From: Pseudonocardia sp. EC080619-01
Lineage (GTDB): Bacteria > Actinomycetota > Actinomycetes > Mycobacteriales > Pseudonocardiaceae
Direction: 5' to 3'
NCBI RefSeq assembly: GCF_001420995.1
Contig: NZ_CP012184.1
Coordinates: forward strand, 4,076,501 to 4,140,500
Length of the DNA stretch: 64,000 nt
The notes beneath the pieces are model-generated. The model ran no database searches, was not told where the DNA came from, and saw only the letters and a list, made by a program, of their open reading frames with translations. Below, in pieces: positions 1 through 8,277 of the stretch. The translations under genes and the position numbers were made by a program. Positions within the stretch are counted from its first letter, which is position 1, and every line of letters starts with the position of its first letter.

Positions 1-844
1 CGCGGTAGGACAGCGTCGTCCCGCCGACCCCGCCCTCGCAGGTGTGGTTGGGGACGATGTCCAGGATCACCTCGATCCCGGCCGCGTGCAGGGTGTCGAC
101 CAGGTAGCGGAACTCGGCGGTCTCGTTGCCGGGCACGGCCGCGTATCCGGGGTGCGGAGCGAGGAACCCGAGGGTGGCGTAGCCCCAGTAGTTCGCCGCG
201 CCCCGCTCCAGCAGCGGCGGCTCCGGCGCGCTCGCCTGCACCGGCAGCAGCTCGACGGCGGTGATCCCGGTCCGCTGCAGCTGCGCGATGACGGCCGGGT
301 GCGCCAGCCCGAGGTAGGTGCCGCGGTGCGCCTCCGGGACCTCCGGGTGGAGCTTCGTCCAGCCCTTGACGTGGATCTCCGAGATCACCGTGTCGGACCA
401 CGGCACGTCCGGCCGCGCCGGGCGGGATCCCCGCTCGGGGGCGGTGACCACCGACAGCGGGACGCTGCCCAGCGAGTCGACCGTGCTCGGCCGTCCGGAC
501 ATCGGGTCGCCGTGCCACCCGCGGGCGGCGACGACGTCGGTGACGGTGCCGGTGACCCGTGTCGCGTACGGGTCGACGAGGATCTTGTGCGGGTTGGCGC
601 GCAGCCCGTCGAACGGGCGGTAGGGGCCGTGCGCGCGGAAGCCGTAGCGCTGGCCGGGTTTCACCCCGGGGACGTGCCCGTGCCACACGCCGAAGGTGTG
701 CTCGCGCAGCTCGACCCGTCTCTCGGTCAGGGCGCCGTCGACGCCGTCGACCAGGCAGACCTCGACCGTCTCTGCGCTGGTGGAGGCGACCGCGAAGCGG
801 GTCCCGTGGTCGTCGGGGTGGGCACCGAGCGGGAAGACAGGCAC
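1..844 (-). CDS. glgX: Glycogen debranching enzyme GlgX, N-terminal part (runs off the window)
   Basis: Isoamylase-type GH13 enzyme that removes alpha-1,6 branches from glycogen in the cytoplasm. The visible ~281 residues start at a GTG (VPVFPLGAHPDDHGTRFAVAS), followed by the N-terminal CBM48-like domain. Near the window edge is the first conserved GH13 block, GIEVILDIVPNHT, which is typical of GlgX. The catalytic Asp and Glu regions lie outside the window. The gene is divergent from the ABC ATPase at 864 with only about 20 bp between starts, so the two probably share a compact promoter region. TreX-type maltooligosyl debranching enzymes are close relatives and cannot be fully excluded from this fragment. 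Confidence 0.85.
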   Translation of the reverse strand, partial: MPVFPLGAHPDDHGTRFAVASTSAETVEVCLVDGVDGALTERRVELREHTFGVWHGHVPGVKPGQRYGFRAHGPYRPFDGLRANPHKILVDPYATRVTGTVTDVVAARGWHGDPMSGRPSTVDSLGSVPLSVVTAPERGSRPARPDVPWSDTVISEIHVKGWTKLHPEVPEAHRGTYLGLAHPAVIAQLQRTGITAVELLPVQASAPEPPLLERGAANYWGYATLGFLAPHPGYAAVPGNETAEFRYLVDTLHAAGIEVILDIVPNHTCEGGVGGTTLSYR

Positions 845-863
845 GGTCGGCCAGGATAGGGGG

Positions 864-1703
864 GTGTCTTCCCCCGGGCTCCCGCACGCGAACGGTGTCA
901 CAGAGATCGACGACGACGACCTGGTGATCGGGATGGACGGTGCCACCGTCCGCCGCGGCACCACCACCCTGCTCGACGCCGTGGACTGGCGCGTCGAGCT
1001 CGACGAGCGCTGGGTCGTCCTCGGCCCGAACGGCGCAGGCAAGACGACCCTGCTGCGCCTCGCCGGCGCCGAGCTCCACCCGACGGCCGGGCGCGTCCAC
1101 GTCCTGGGCGAGCGGATGGGCCGGGTGAACGTCTTCGAGCTGCGGCCGCGGATCGGACTGACCTCGGCGAACCTGGGTGTCCGGATCCCCGGGGACGAGA
1201 AGGTGGCCGACGTCGTCGTCTCCGCAGGCTACGGCGTCCTCGGCCGCTGGCACGAGGAGTACGAGAGCACCGACACCGGCCGCGCGCACCACCTCCTGGA
1301 GCAGCTCGGGATGGGCGGCTTCGGTGACCGCGCCTACGGGACGCTGTCCGAGGGCGAGCGCAAGCGCACCCTGATCGCCCGCGCCCTGATGACCGACCCG
1401 GAGCTGCTGCTGCTCGACGAGCCCGCCGCGGGCCTCGACCTGGGTGGCCGCGAGGACCTCGTCGGACGGCTCGCCGACCTGGCCGACGACCCGTACGCGC
1501 CGGCGTCGGTGCTGGTCACGCACCACGTCGAGGAGATCCCGCCGAACTACACGCACGGGATGCTGCTGCGCGACGGCCGGGTCGTCGCCGCCGGCCTGCT
1601 CGACGACGTGATGACCTCCGGACCGCTGTCGGAGACGTTCGGGCTGCCGCTGGCCGTCGAGCGCCGCAACGGCGGCCGGTACACCGCGTACCGCCGGGAC
1701 TGA
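864..1703 (+). CDS. ABC transporter ATP-binding protein
   Basis: A stand-alone ABC ATPase of 279 residues. It has a Walker A (GPNGAGKTT), a signature variant (LSEGERKR) and a Walker B (LLLLDEP) followed by AAGLD, then a switch histidine in VTHHVEE. No permease or binding protein is adjacent, so the substrate is unknown. The domain layout and the lack of a partner resemble the YlmA/ModF-like group, and the position matches Rv3041c in mycobacteria. The GTG at 864 is chosen because it leaves a short N-terminal tail before the first beta strand; a GTG near 896 is possible. Membership of the ABC family is certain; the transported substrate is not. Confidence 0.85.
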   Translation: MSSPGLPHANGVTEIDDDDLVIGMDGATVRRGTTTLLDAVDWRVELDERWVVLGPNGAGKTTLLRLAGAELHPTAGRVHVLGERMGRVNVFELRPRIGLTSANLGVRIPGDEKVADVVVSAGYGVLGRWHEEYESTDTGRAHHLLEQLGMGGFGDRAYGTLSEGERKRTLIARALMTDPELLLLDEPAAGLDLGGREDLVGRLADLADDPYAPASVLVTHHVEEIPPNYTHGMLLRDGRVVAAGLLDDVMTSGPLSETFGLPLAVERRNGGRYTAYRRD

Positions 1704-1744
1704 TCACACCGCCGGCCCGCGCGGGGGACGTTAGGGTCCGCGAC

Positions 1745-2524
1745 GTGACCGAATTCGTGAGCCTGTCCGTGGACGACGGCGTCGGGACGATCCGGATCGA
1801 CCGGCCGCCGATGAACGCCCTGAACCGGCAGATCCAGGGTGAGCTGCTGGAGGTGTCCGACGAGGCGGCGACGCGCGCCGACGTGCGCGCCGTCGTCGTG
1901 TACGGCGGGGAGAAGACCTTCGCCGCCGGTGCGGACGTCAAGGAGATGGCGTCGATGTCGTACTCCGACATGGCGCCGGTGGCCCGGAAGCTGTCCGCCG
2001 GGCTGGGGGCGATCTCGACGATCCCGAAGCCGACCGTCGCCGCGGTGACGGGCTACGCCCTGGGCGGTGGCCTGGAGGTCGTGCTCGGCGCGGACCGGCG
2101 GATCGCCGGGGACAACGTGAAGCTCGGCTTCCCGGAGATCCTGCTCGGCATCTTCCCGGGCGGCGGCGGCACCCAGCGCGCCGCGCGGCTGATCGGGCCG
2201 AGCCGCACCAAGGACCTGATCTACACCGGTCGCATGGTGAAGGCGGAGGAGGCGCTGGAGATCGGCCTGGTCGACGAGATCGTGCCGGCCGACGAGGTCT
2301 ACACCCGCGCGGTGGCGTGGGCGTCGCAGTTCACGGCCGGTCCGGCGCTGGCCTACGCGGCGGCGAAGAAGGCGATCGACAACGGCCTCGACACCGACCT
2401 GCGCACCGGCCTCGACATCGAGTCGGAGCTGTTCGCCGGCGTGTTCGCCAGCGACGACGCGTCGACCGGCATGGCGTCGTTCGTGGAGAACGGCCCGGGG
2501 AAGGCCACCTTCACGGGGCGCTGA
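1745..2524 (+). CDS. Enoyl-CoA hydratase/isomerase family protein
   Basis: Crotonase-fold protein of 259 residues, the usual family length. It carries the oxyanion-hole segments FAAGADVKEM and GYALGGGLEV and both region-II glutamates around EILLGIFPGGGGTQR, so a true hydratase activity (trans-2-enoyl-CoA to 3-hydroxyacyl-CoA) is likely. It follows the ABC ATPase by 41 bp and is followed by a strong hairpin, so it may be the last gene of that unit. The position corresponds to echA17 (Rv3039c). The chain-length specificity cannot be read from sequence. Confidence 0.88.
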   Translation: MTEFVSLSVDDGVGTIRIDRPPMNALNRQIQGELLEVSDEAATRADVRAVVVYGGEKTFAAGADVKEMASMSYSDMAPVARKLSAGLGAISTIPKPTVAAVTGYALGGGLEVVLGADRRIAGDNVKLGFPEILLGIFPGGGGTQRAARLIGPSRTKDLIYTGRMVKAEEALEIGLVDEIVPADEVYTRAVAWASQFTAGPALAYAAAKKAIDNGLDTDLRTGLDIESELFAGVFASDDASTGMASFVENGPGKATFTGR

Positions 2525-2533
2525 ACCGACGTT

Positions 2534-2558
2534 CCCCGCCCGGCGCCGCCGGGCGGGG
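2534..2558 (+). terminator. Intrinsic-terminator-like hairpin after the enoyl-CoA hydratase gene
   Basis: A perfect 11 bp GC stem (CCCCGCCCGGC paired with GCCGGGCGGGG) with a 3 nt loop begins 10 bp after the stop codon. There is no clear T-run, as is common in actinobacteria. Confidence 0.6.
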
Positions 2559-2625
2559 AGGCGTCCCGCGCCGTGACCGAGCCCACCGGCGGTTTCCGTC
2601 GGACCGTTCTGCAAAACTCCTACTC

Positions 2626-3582
2626 ATGAGTTCGGACCCGGCGCCCACCCCGCACGCCACCGCCGAGCAGGTCGAGGCGGCCTGGCGCGACCCGAAGCTC
2701 GCGAACGTGCTCTACCACGACTGGGAGGCGGGCACCTACGACGAGAAGTGGTCGATCAGCTACGACGAGCGCTGCATCGACTACGCCGCCGGACGGTTCC
2801 GCGCCGCCGCCCCGTGGGACGGCCGCCCCTACCTGCGCGCGCTGGAGCTGGGCAGCGGCACCGGGTTCTTCCTGCTCAACCTCATGCAGGCCGGGGTCGC
2901 CGAGCGCGGCGTCGTCACCGACCTCTCGCCGGGGATGGTGCAGGCCGCCACCCGCAACGCCGAGGGGCTGGGCCTCGACGTCGAGGGCCGGGTCGTCGAC
3001 GGCGAGCACATCCCGTTCCCGGACGACAGCTTCGACCTCGTCGTCGGGCACGCGGTTCTGCACCACATCCCGGACGTCGAGGCCGCCTTCCGCGAGATCC
3101 TGCGGGTGCTGGAGCCGGGCGGCCGGTTCGTCTTCGCCGGTGAGCCGACGACCGTCGGCGACGCCTACGCCCGCACCCTGGGGCAGTGGACCTGGAAGGC
3201 CACGACGACCCTCACGAAGCTCCCCGCACTGCAGAGCTGGCGGCGCCCGCAGCACGAGCTCGACGAGTCGTCCCGCGCGGCCGCGCTGGAGTCCGTCGTG
3301 GACATCCACACCTTCGATCCCGCGGATCTGGAGCGCACCGCGCGCCGGGCCGGGGCCGACGGCGTCCGCGCCTCCACCGAGGAGTTCTCCGCGGCGATGC
3401 TGGGGTGGCCGGTGCGGACCTTCGAGGCCGCCGTCCCGCCCGGCAAGCTCGGCTGGAACTGGGCGATGTTCGCCTACCACGGCTGGCAGCGGCTGTCCTG
3501 GGTGGACGAGCACCTGCTCTCCCGGGTGGTCCCGCGCAGCTGGTTCTACAACGCGCTGGTCACCGGCACCAAGCCGCGATGA
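2626..3582 (+). CDS. SAM-dependent class I methyltransferase
   Basis: Methyltransferase of 318 residues. Motif I is LELGSGTGFFLLNL at about residues 70-83, followed by an acidic motif II (VVTDLSPGMV). Then come FPDDSFDLVVGHAVLHHI and the post-motif LRVLEPGGRFVFAGEP, all typical of the Methyltransf_11/25 group. The C-terminal third is an extra domain with WNWAMFAYHGWQ. The substrate is unknown. It occupies the position of Rv3038c. The ATG at 2626 is preferred because homology begins just after it. An in-frame extension into the upstream gene exists but has no support. Confidence 0.85.
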   Translation: MSSDPAPTPHATAEQVEAAWRDPKLANVLYHDWEAGTYDEKWSISYDERCIDYAAGRFRAAAPWDGRPYLRALELGSGTGFFLLNLMQAGVAERGVVTDLSPGMVQAATRNAEGLGLDVEGRVVDGEHIPFPDDSFDLVVGHAVLHHIPDVEAAFREILRVLEPGGRFVFAGEPTTVGDAYARTLGQWTWKATTTLTKLPALQSWRRPQHELDESSRAAALESVVDIHTFDPADLERTARRAGADGVRASTEEFSAAMLGWPVRTFEAAVPPGKLGWNWAMFAYHGWQRLSWVDEHLLSRVVPRSWFYNALVTGTKPR

Positions 3583-3592
3583 CGGCCGCGCG

Positions 3593-4777
3593 ATGACCAG
3601 CCTGCCGGAACGGGCCCGGTCACGGGCGCGGGACGCCACACTCGTCGACGTGGAGCACCCGCTCGAGCCGTTCTGGCGCGGCATCATCGCCTACCGGCTG
3701 CTGACGCTGCTCACGGTCGTCGGGATCACGCTCTACCACCTGCGCACCGGCTACGTGCTGCCGCTGGCCGCGCTCGGCGTGCTGCTGGTGATGACGGTGT
3801 GGACGGCCGTGACGTCCTGGGGCTACCTCGGCGGCCTGCCCGGCAGCCCGGACCGCCGGGGCCGTCTCGCACTCGCCGATCTCGCCGTCTGCGTCGCGAT
3901 CATGGCGACGACCCCGTGGATCGTCACCCGGGCCCACCTCGACGACGGTGCGCCCGGCATGGGCTCGATCTGGACCTCCGGCGCGGTCCTCGCCTGCGCG
4001 GTCGCGTTCCGGATCCGCGGCGGGGTGCTCGCCGCCACGGCGATCTCGGCCGCGCTGGTGCTGTCGAAGGAGCGCTTCGGCGCGCTCGAGCTGGGCGACA
4101 TCCAGCTGCTGGTGCTGGCCGGGCTGACCGTCGGGTTCGCGTCGCACGTCCTGGAACGCACCGCGGCCCGGCTGCGCAGGCTCGCCGCGGAGCAGGCGGC
4201 GGCCGCCGAGCGGGAACGGCTCACCCGCGCGGTGCACGACGGCGTCCTGCAGGTGCTGGCGCACGTCCAGCGCCGCGGCGCCGAGCTCGGCGGGGGCGCG
4301 GCGGAGCTCGGGCTGCTGGCGGCGGAGCAGGAGACCTCGCTGCGCGCGCTGTTGTCCGGCCCCGGGACGACCGACGCGTCCGGTCGGCGGGACCTCGGTG
4401 CCGCGCTGCGGATCCTGGCGTCGGACCGGGTGACGATCTCCGCGCCGGGCCACCCGGTGGAGCTGGCCGCCCTCGTCGTCGACGAGGTGGAGGGCGCGGT
4501 CCGCGCGGCGCTGGCCAACGTCGCGCTGCACGCGGGGCCCGGTGCGCGGGCCTGGATCCTGCTGGAGGAGCTGCCCCGCGCGATCGAGGTCAGTGTCCGC
4601 GACGACGGTCCCGGCATCCCCGACGGCCGGCTCGCCGAGGCCGTGGCCGAGGGCCGGATGGGGGTCTCGCGGTCCATCCGCGGCCGGGTCGAGGACGTCG
4701 GCGGTGCGCTGACCCTGGACACCGGGCCCGAGATCGGTACTGAATGGGTGATCAGGCTCGAACGGGGGGACACATGA
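3593..4777 (+). CDS. MacS-like sensor histidine kinase
   Basis: Membrane histidine kinase of 394 residues. The N-terminal ~180 residues contain about five or six hydrophobic segments (for example YRLLTLLTVVGITLY and LPLAALGVLLVMTVW) with no large extracytoplasmic domain. The dimerisation and phosphoacceptor helix contains ERERLTRAVHDGVLQVLA with the phosphorylated His at about 215, characteristic of the NarX/LiaS (HPK7) class. The ATPase domain has a degenerate N-box (ANVALHAG) and G-box DDGPGIPDG. It overlaps the response regulator by four bases (ATGA), so the two are translationally coupled. It resembles the actinobacterial MacS family; the signal is unknown. Confidence 0.88.
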   Translation: MTSLPERARSRARDATLVDVEHPLEPFWRGIIAYRLLTLLTVVGITLYHLRTGYVLPLAALGVLLVMTVWTAVTSWGYLGGLPGSPDRRGRLALADLAVCVAIMATTPWIVTRAHLDDGAPGMGSIWTSGAVLACAVAFRIRGGVLAATAISAALVLSKERFGALELGDIQLLVLAGLTVGFASHVLERTAARLRRLAAEQAAAAERERLTRAVHDGVLQVLAHVQRRGAELGGGAAELGLLAAEQETSLRALLSGPGTTDASGRRDLGAALRILASDRVTISAPGHPVELAALVVDEVEGAVRAALANVALHAGPGARAWILLEELPRAIEVSVRDDGPGIPDGRLAEAVAEGRMGVSRSIRGRVEDVGGALTLDTGPEIGTEWVIRLERGDT

Positions 4778-5445
4778 CCGAGGGCGGGGAGACGCCGATC
4801 CGGGTGATGGTCGTCGACGACCACCCGATCTGGCGCGAGGGCGTCGCACGGGACCTGACCGAGCGGGGGTTCGACGTCGTCGCCACCGCGCCGGACGCCC
4901 CGGCCGCCGTGCGGATCGCGGGCACGGTGCGGCCCGACGTCGTCCTGATGGACCTCAACCTCGGTGCGACGTCCGGGGTACAGGCGATCGCGGAGATCGC
5001 GGAGCGTAGCCCGGACTCGCGGGTGCTGGTGCTGTCGGCGTCCGGCGAGCACGCCGACGTCCTGGAGGCGGTGAAGGCGGGCGCGCTCGGCTACCTGGTG
5101 AAGTCCGCCGGCGTCGACGAGCTGCTGGAGGCGATCCGGCGCACCGCCCGCGGCGTCGCGGTGTTCACGCCCGGGCTCGCCGGGCTGGTGCTGGGCGAGT
5201 ACCGACGTCTCGCCGAGACCCCGAAGCCCGCCGACGGCTCGCCTGCGGTGCCCGCGCTCACCGAGCGGGAGACCGAGGTGCTGCGGCTCGTCGCGAAGGG
5301 CATGACGGCCCGCCAGATCGCGGCGAAGCTCGTCGTCTCGCACCGCACCGTGGAGAGCCACGTGCAGAACACCCTGCGCAAGCTGCAGCTGCACAACCGC
5401 AGCCAGCTCGTCCGCTACGCCATCGAGCAGGGCCTCGCCGACTGA
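4774..5445 (+). CDS. NarL/LuxR-family response regulator, partner of the upstream kinase
   Basis: Response regulator of 223 residues. The receiver domain starts VMVVDDHPIWREGV, with phosphoacceptor Asp at about 60 in VVLMDLNLG and the conserved Lys in GYLVKSAG. The C-terminal LuxR helix-turn-helix contains LTEREVLRLVAKG-type residues and RTVESHVQNTLRKL. The start at 4774 overlaps the kinase stop codon. An upstream in-frame ATG at 4744 lies inside the kinase gene and is unlikely to be used. Together with the kinase it forms a complete two-component system, MacR-like by similarity. Confidence 0.92.
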   Translation: MTEGGETPIRVMVVDDHPIWREGVARDLTERGFDVVATAPDAPAAVRIAGTVRPDVVLMDLNLGATSGVQAIAEIAERSPDSRVLVLSASGEHADVLEAVKAGALGYLVKSAGVDELLEAIRRTARGVAVFTPGLAGLVLGEYRRLAETPKPADGSPAVPALTERETEVLRLVAKGMTARQIAAKLVVSHRTVESHVQNTLRKLQLHNRSQLVRYAIEQGLAD

Positions 5446-5538
5446 CCGGGCGCGGGGGACACCCGGGTCACGATCCGGTCACGGGACCCGGCACACTCGG
5501 AGGCGCCCCCCGAACGACGCTCCCGCCCGGAGACGCCC

Positions 5539-6144
5539 GTGACCGACCCGACCGCGATGATCGGGTACGTGCTGGACAGCCCCTGGCTGCTGCCGCTGCT
5601 CACGCTCGCCGTGATCTGTGACGGGCCGCTGCCGTTCCTGCCCAGCGAGCCGGTGCTGTTCAGCGCCACGGCGACCGCCCTCGCCGACGGTGACCGCTGG
5701 CGGATCGCGGCCCTGTTCGGCGCCGCGCTGCTCGGGTCGCTGCTCGGTGACGGACTGCTCTACGGTGCGGGCCGCTCGTCGAACGCGGTGGTGCGCCGCC
5801 CCCGGCGCGACGACGGCATCGGCGCCTGGGTGCACCGCCACCTGCACCGACGCCCGGTCGTCGCGCTCGTGGCCACCCGCCTGCTGCCCGGTGGCCGGCT
5901 CGCGAGCGTGTCGGCGGCGGGCCGCGTCCGGCTCCCGTTGCGCGCGTTCCTGCCGGCGACGGTGGCCAGCTCGGTCGTCTGGAGCACCTGGATGACCGGG
6001 ATCGGGGTGCTCGTGGGGCCCTTCACCCGCGGCGATCCGCTGCTGTCGGTGCTGGCAGGGTTCGTGCTCGCGACGATCGTCGCCGCCACCGCCGGGCTGG
6101 CCCGCCGGATCGTCCGGGCCCGCCGGCTCGCGACGGTGCGCTGA
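5539..6144 (+). CDS. DedA/SNARE-associated-family membrane protein
   Basis: Integral membrane protein of 201 residues with about four to five hydrophobic segments. The family-typical pattern is visible: an early GPLPFLPSEPVLF stretch, a G-rich segment LLGSLLGDGLLYGAGR, and the conserved region VALVATRLLPGGRLASVSAAGRVRLP, where Arg and Gly residues match the DedA signature. DedA proteins are linked to lipid-carrier (undecaprenyl phosphate or phospholipid) translocation and envelope homeostasis. It stands between two LuxR-type regulator genes on the same strand. The exact substrate is not predictable. Confidence 0.75.
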   Translation: MTDPTAMIGYVLDSPWLLPLLTLAVICDGPLPFLPSEPVLFSATATALADGDRWRIAALFGAALLGSLLGDGLLYGAGRSSNAVVRRPRRDDGIGAWVHRHLHRRPVVALVATRLLPGGRLASVSAAGRVRLPLRAFLPATVASSVVWSTWMTGIGVLVGPFTRGDPLLSVLAGFVLATIVAATAGLARRIVRARRLATVR

Positions 6145-6250
6145 CGGCACGACGCCCGGAGGGGTGGCGCCCGTTCGGGCGTCCCCGATGCGTTGCGCGG
6201 CATGCCAAGCTGTTCCGTCCGGCCGAGCGGACGGAACGGGAGACCTGCAC

Positions 6251-6862
6251 GTGCGCGACGACCAGACCGTCCGTACCGGAGTCGTCGTCGTGGGGGCCGC
6301 ACCCGTTCCCGCGGGTGCCGACGTCGTCGCCCGGGCCGGGCACGGGCCCGCCGAGGCGGTCGCTGCGACCGTCGCGCGGCTGGTGCCGTCGCTCGTCGTC
6401 GGGCTCGGGGCCCGCGACGCCGGGCTCGCCGCGATCGCCGCGGTGCTGGCCCGCACCCCCGGGATCCCGGTCCTCGCCGTCGTGGAGCCCGGCGCCGACC
6501 ACACCCTCGTCCTCGACGCCGTCCGCGCCGGCGCCACCGGCGTCGCGGCGACCGACGACCCGGCCGAGCTGGCCGGCATCGCCGCGGCGGCCACGGCCGG
6601 GCGGCCCGCGTTCTCCCCGGGGCTCGCCGCGGTGGTCCTGGAGTCGGTGGCGGCACCGGCGGTCGCGGTGCCCGCACTGAGCCCCCGCGAGTCGGAGGTG
6701 TTGCGGCTGGTCGTCGAGGGGCTCACCGCGAAGCAGATCGCGGGCCGTCTGGTGCTCTCGCCGCGCACCGTGGAGAACCACGTGCAACGGCTGCTGCGCA
6801 AGTTCGGCGTGCCCGGTCGCGGTGCGCTCGTCCGGCGCGCGATCGAGCACGGTCTCGCCTAG
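6251..6862 (+). CDS. LuxR-family regulator with degenerate receiver domain
   Basis: Orphan regulator of 203 residues. The C-terminal LuxR HTH is intact (LSPRESEVLRLVVEGLTAKQ, RTVENHVQRLLRKF). The N-terminal ~120 residues follow the receiver fold but lack the acidic pair after strand 1, and there is no Asp at the phosphorylation position (PSLVVGLGARD where NarL proteins have VVLMDL). It is therefore probably not controlled by classical phosphorylation. The GTG at 6251 is chosen because it follows a purine-rich stretch (ACGGGAGACC) and leaves no unstructured leader. No kinase is adjacent. Confidence 0.8.
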   Translation: MRDDQTVRTGVVVVGAAPVPAGADVVARAGHGPAEAVAATVARLVPSLVVGLGARDAGLAAIAAVLARTPGIPVLAVVEPGADHTLVLDAVRAGATGVAATDDPAELAGIAAAATAGRPAFSPGLAAVVLESVAAPAVAVPALSPRESEVLRLVVEGLTAKQIAGRLVLSPRTVENHVQRLLRKFGVPGRGALVRRAIEHGLA

Positions 6863-6866
6863 AGAG

Positions 6867-6903
6867 ACCGGCCCGGCCGACGGGGTGCGTCGGCCGGGCC
6901 GGT
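6867..6903. terminator. Bidirectional terminator hairpin between convergent genes
   Basis: A perfect 15 bp stem (ACCGGCCCGGCCGAC and its complement) with a 7 nt loop starts 5 bp after the LuxR stop codon and ends 16 bp before the stop of the convergent DUF3159 gene. Confidence 0.7.
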
Positions 6904-6919
6904 CGGTGGTGCCGGTGGA

Positions 6920-7633
6920 TCAGGCCGGGGTGTCGATCAGCTGCTTGGTGCTGCGGCGGAAGGCCCAGACCACGACCAGGGCGGCGAGCACGGTCAGCGG
7001 GGTGCCCATCGCGACCTTGGTGATCGCCAGCCAGGTGGTGGAGTCGGCGAGGTACAGCCACTCCTTGACGACGAAGCGGGCGCCGAAGACGGCGGCGGCG
7101 GCGAGGGTCGCGACGTCGTGGGCGCGCAGGACGGTCCGGTCGCCGCGCCAGTCGTGGGTGCCGCCGTGCACGGCGTTCCAGACCAGACCGCTCAGCGGGC
7201 GCCGGGCGAGTACGGAGCCGAAGGTGACGAGGAAGCCGGCGGCCGCGGCCCAGATCCCGATCAGGAAGAAGTCCTTGGCCGAGCCGGTCCAGGCCACGAC
7301 CCCGGCGGCGACGGCGACGCCGGCCAGGCTGCCCGCCGCTGCGGTGAGCTTCTCGCCGCGCACCGTCCGGAAGACGGTCAGCGCCAGGCCGGAGCCGACT
7401 GCGATCGCGATGGTCAGGGGCAGGGACAGGAACGCGTTGGCGGTCACGAAGACCACGACGGGCAGCGTCGAGTAGACGAACCCCATCGGGCCGCCCATCT
7501 GGTCGAGCAGCGTCGGCTTCGGCTGCCCGGTGGCCGCCGTGGCGTCGGCTGCGTCTGCTGCGGCGGGGACCACCGGGATCGGCCGGGTCGCCACGTCGTC
7601 GATGCGGTGGGGGGCGTGGTCCTGGACGGTCAT
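6920..7633 (-). CDS. DUF3159 family membrane protein
   Basis: Membrane protein of 237 residues with six or so hydrophobic helices. The conserved opening LLDQMGGPMGFVYSTLPVVV and the mid-protein RRPLSGLVWNAV and DWR segments match the actinobacterial DUF3159 family. The function is unknown; the layout suggests a small multi-pass protein in the cytoplasmic membrane. The ATG at 7633 is preferred because it follows a purine-rich GGAAGAGG element and gives a normal-length N-terminus. The next upstream start adds 25 residues of poor composition. A CRP-like palindrome lies about 82-97 bp upstream. Confidence 0.75.
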   Translation of the reverse strand: MTVQDHAPHRIDDVATRPIPVVPAAADAADATAATGQPKPTLLDQMGGPMGFVYSTLPVVVFVTANAFLSLPLTIAIAVGSGLALTVFRTVRGEKLTAAAGSLAGVAVAAGVVAWTGSAKDFFLIGIWAAAAGFLVTFGSVLARRPLSGLVWNAVHGGTHDWRGDRTVLRAHDVATLAAAAVFGARFVVKEWLYLADSTTWLAITKVAMGTPLTVLAALVVVWAFRRSTKQLIDTPA

Positions 7634-7714
7634 GGCCTTCGAACCTCTTCCGACGGGGAGCGGGGTGAGCTGTCCCCAGCAGAAGGTGTGCCGCTCCGGC
7701 ACCCTCAACCCGAT

Positions 7715-7730
7715 CGTGACCTACATCACA
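7715..7730. promoter_or_regulatory. CRP/FNR-type binding site candidate
   Basis: On the minus strand the site reads TGTGATGTAGGTCACG, matching the CRP-family pattern TGTGA-N6-TCACA in 9 of 10 consensus positions. It lies about 82 bp upstream of the DUF3159 start. Confidence 0.4.
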
Positions 7731-7753
7731 TGATGAAGGCGGGTTCGACGGCC

Positions 7754-7954
7754 TCAGCGGTCGGAGCGGGCGTCGCAGAGCCGCCGGGACCACAGGTAAC
7801 CGACCGCTGTGACGGACAGGCACCACCCGACGGCGAGGGAGGCGCTGGTGCCCAGGTCGACCGCGTCCCCGGGGGCGCCCAGCAGTGCCCGCAGGGTGTC
7901 GATGACCGGGGTGAAGGGCTGGTACTCGGCGAACCAGCGCAACCCGGCGGGCAC
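7754..7954 (-). pseudogene. C-terminal remnant of an ABC-2 type (DrrB-like) permease
   Basis: About 66 codons on the minus strand read VPAGLRWFAEYQPFTPVIDT followed by LRALLGA and a final hydrophobic segment (VGWCLSVTAVGYLWSRRL). This is the conserved C-terminus of daunorubicin-resistance-type ABC-2 permeases, in which a Q-P-x-T-P-V-I-x-T-x-R-x-L-L element precedes the last membrane helix. Nothing upstream in the frame looks like the rest of the permease and no ATPase gene is adjacent, so this is a decayed fragment. It was identified from motif resemblance only. Confidence 0.6.
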
Positions 7955-8277
7955 GACACCGGTCGACCGTCGACAGCCGCCCCTTCGGGATCCGGTGTCG
8001 TCGGAGTCTCCTCCGAGGTCGCCCACGGCCGCGCCGGTCCCGGGAACGACCAGCCTCCGGGCGCGCTGCGACCGGTGTCGTCCGCCATGGTCCGTCCCGA
8101 CGTGGATCGACGTTGTCGAGTCCTTCGGCGAAGGTGGCCCTTCCGCCCGGGTCCGGCATAAGGATTGGCCGCCGGGGCGCAAACATCGTGCTCGGCCGGC
8201 GGTCACCGGCCGGGCAGAGGCGCATAACGGGAGGTAGCGCGCCCCACCCTGGGGTGCCTCGCCGAACAGGAGATCCG
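7955..8277. other. Intergenic stretch upstream of lysA
   Basis: No gene was recognised. The frames are open by composition only. The last 20 bp contain the likely lysA ribosome-binding site (ACAGGAGATCC). Confidence 0.5.
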
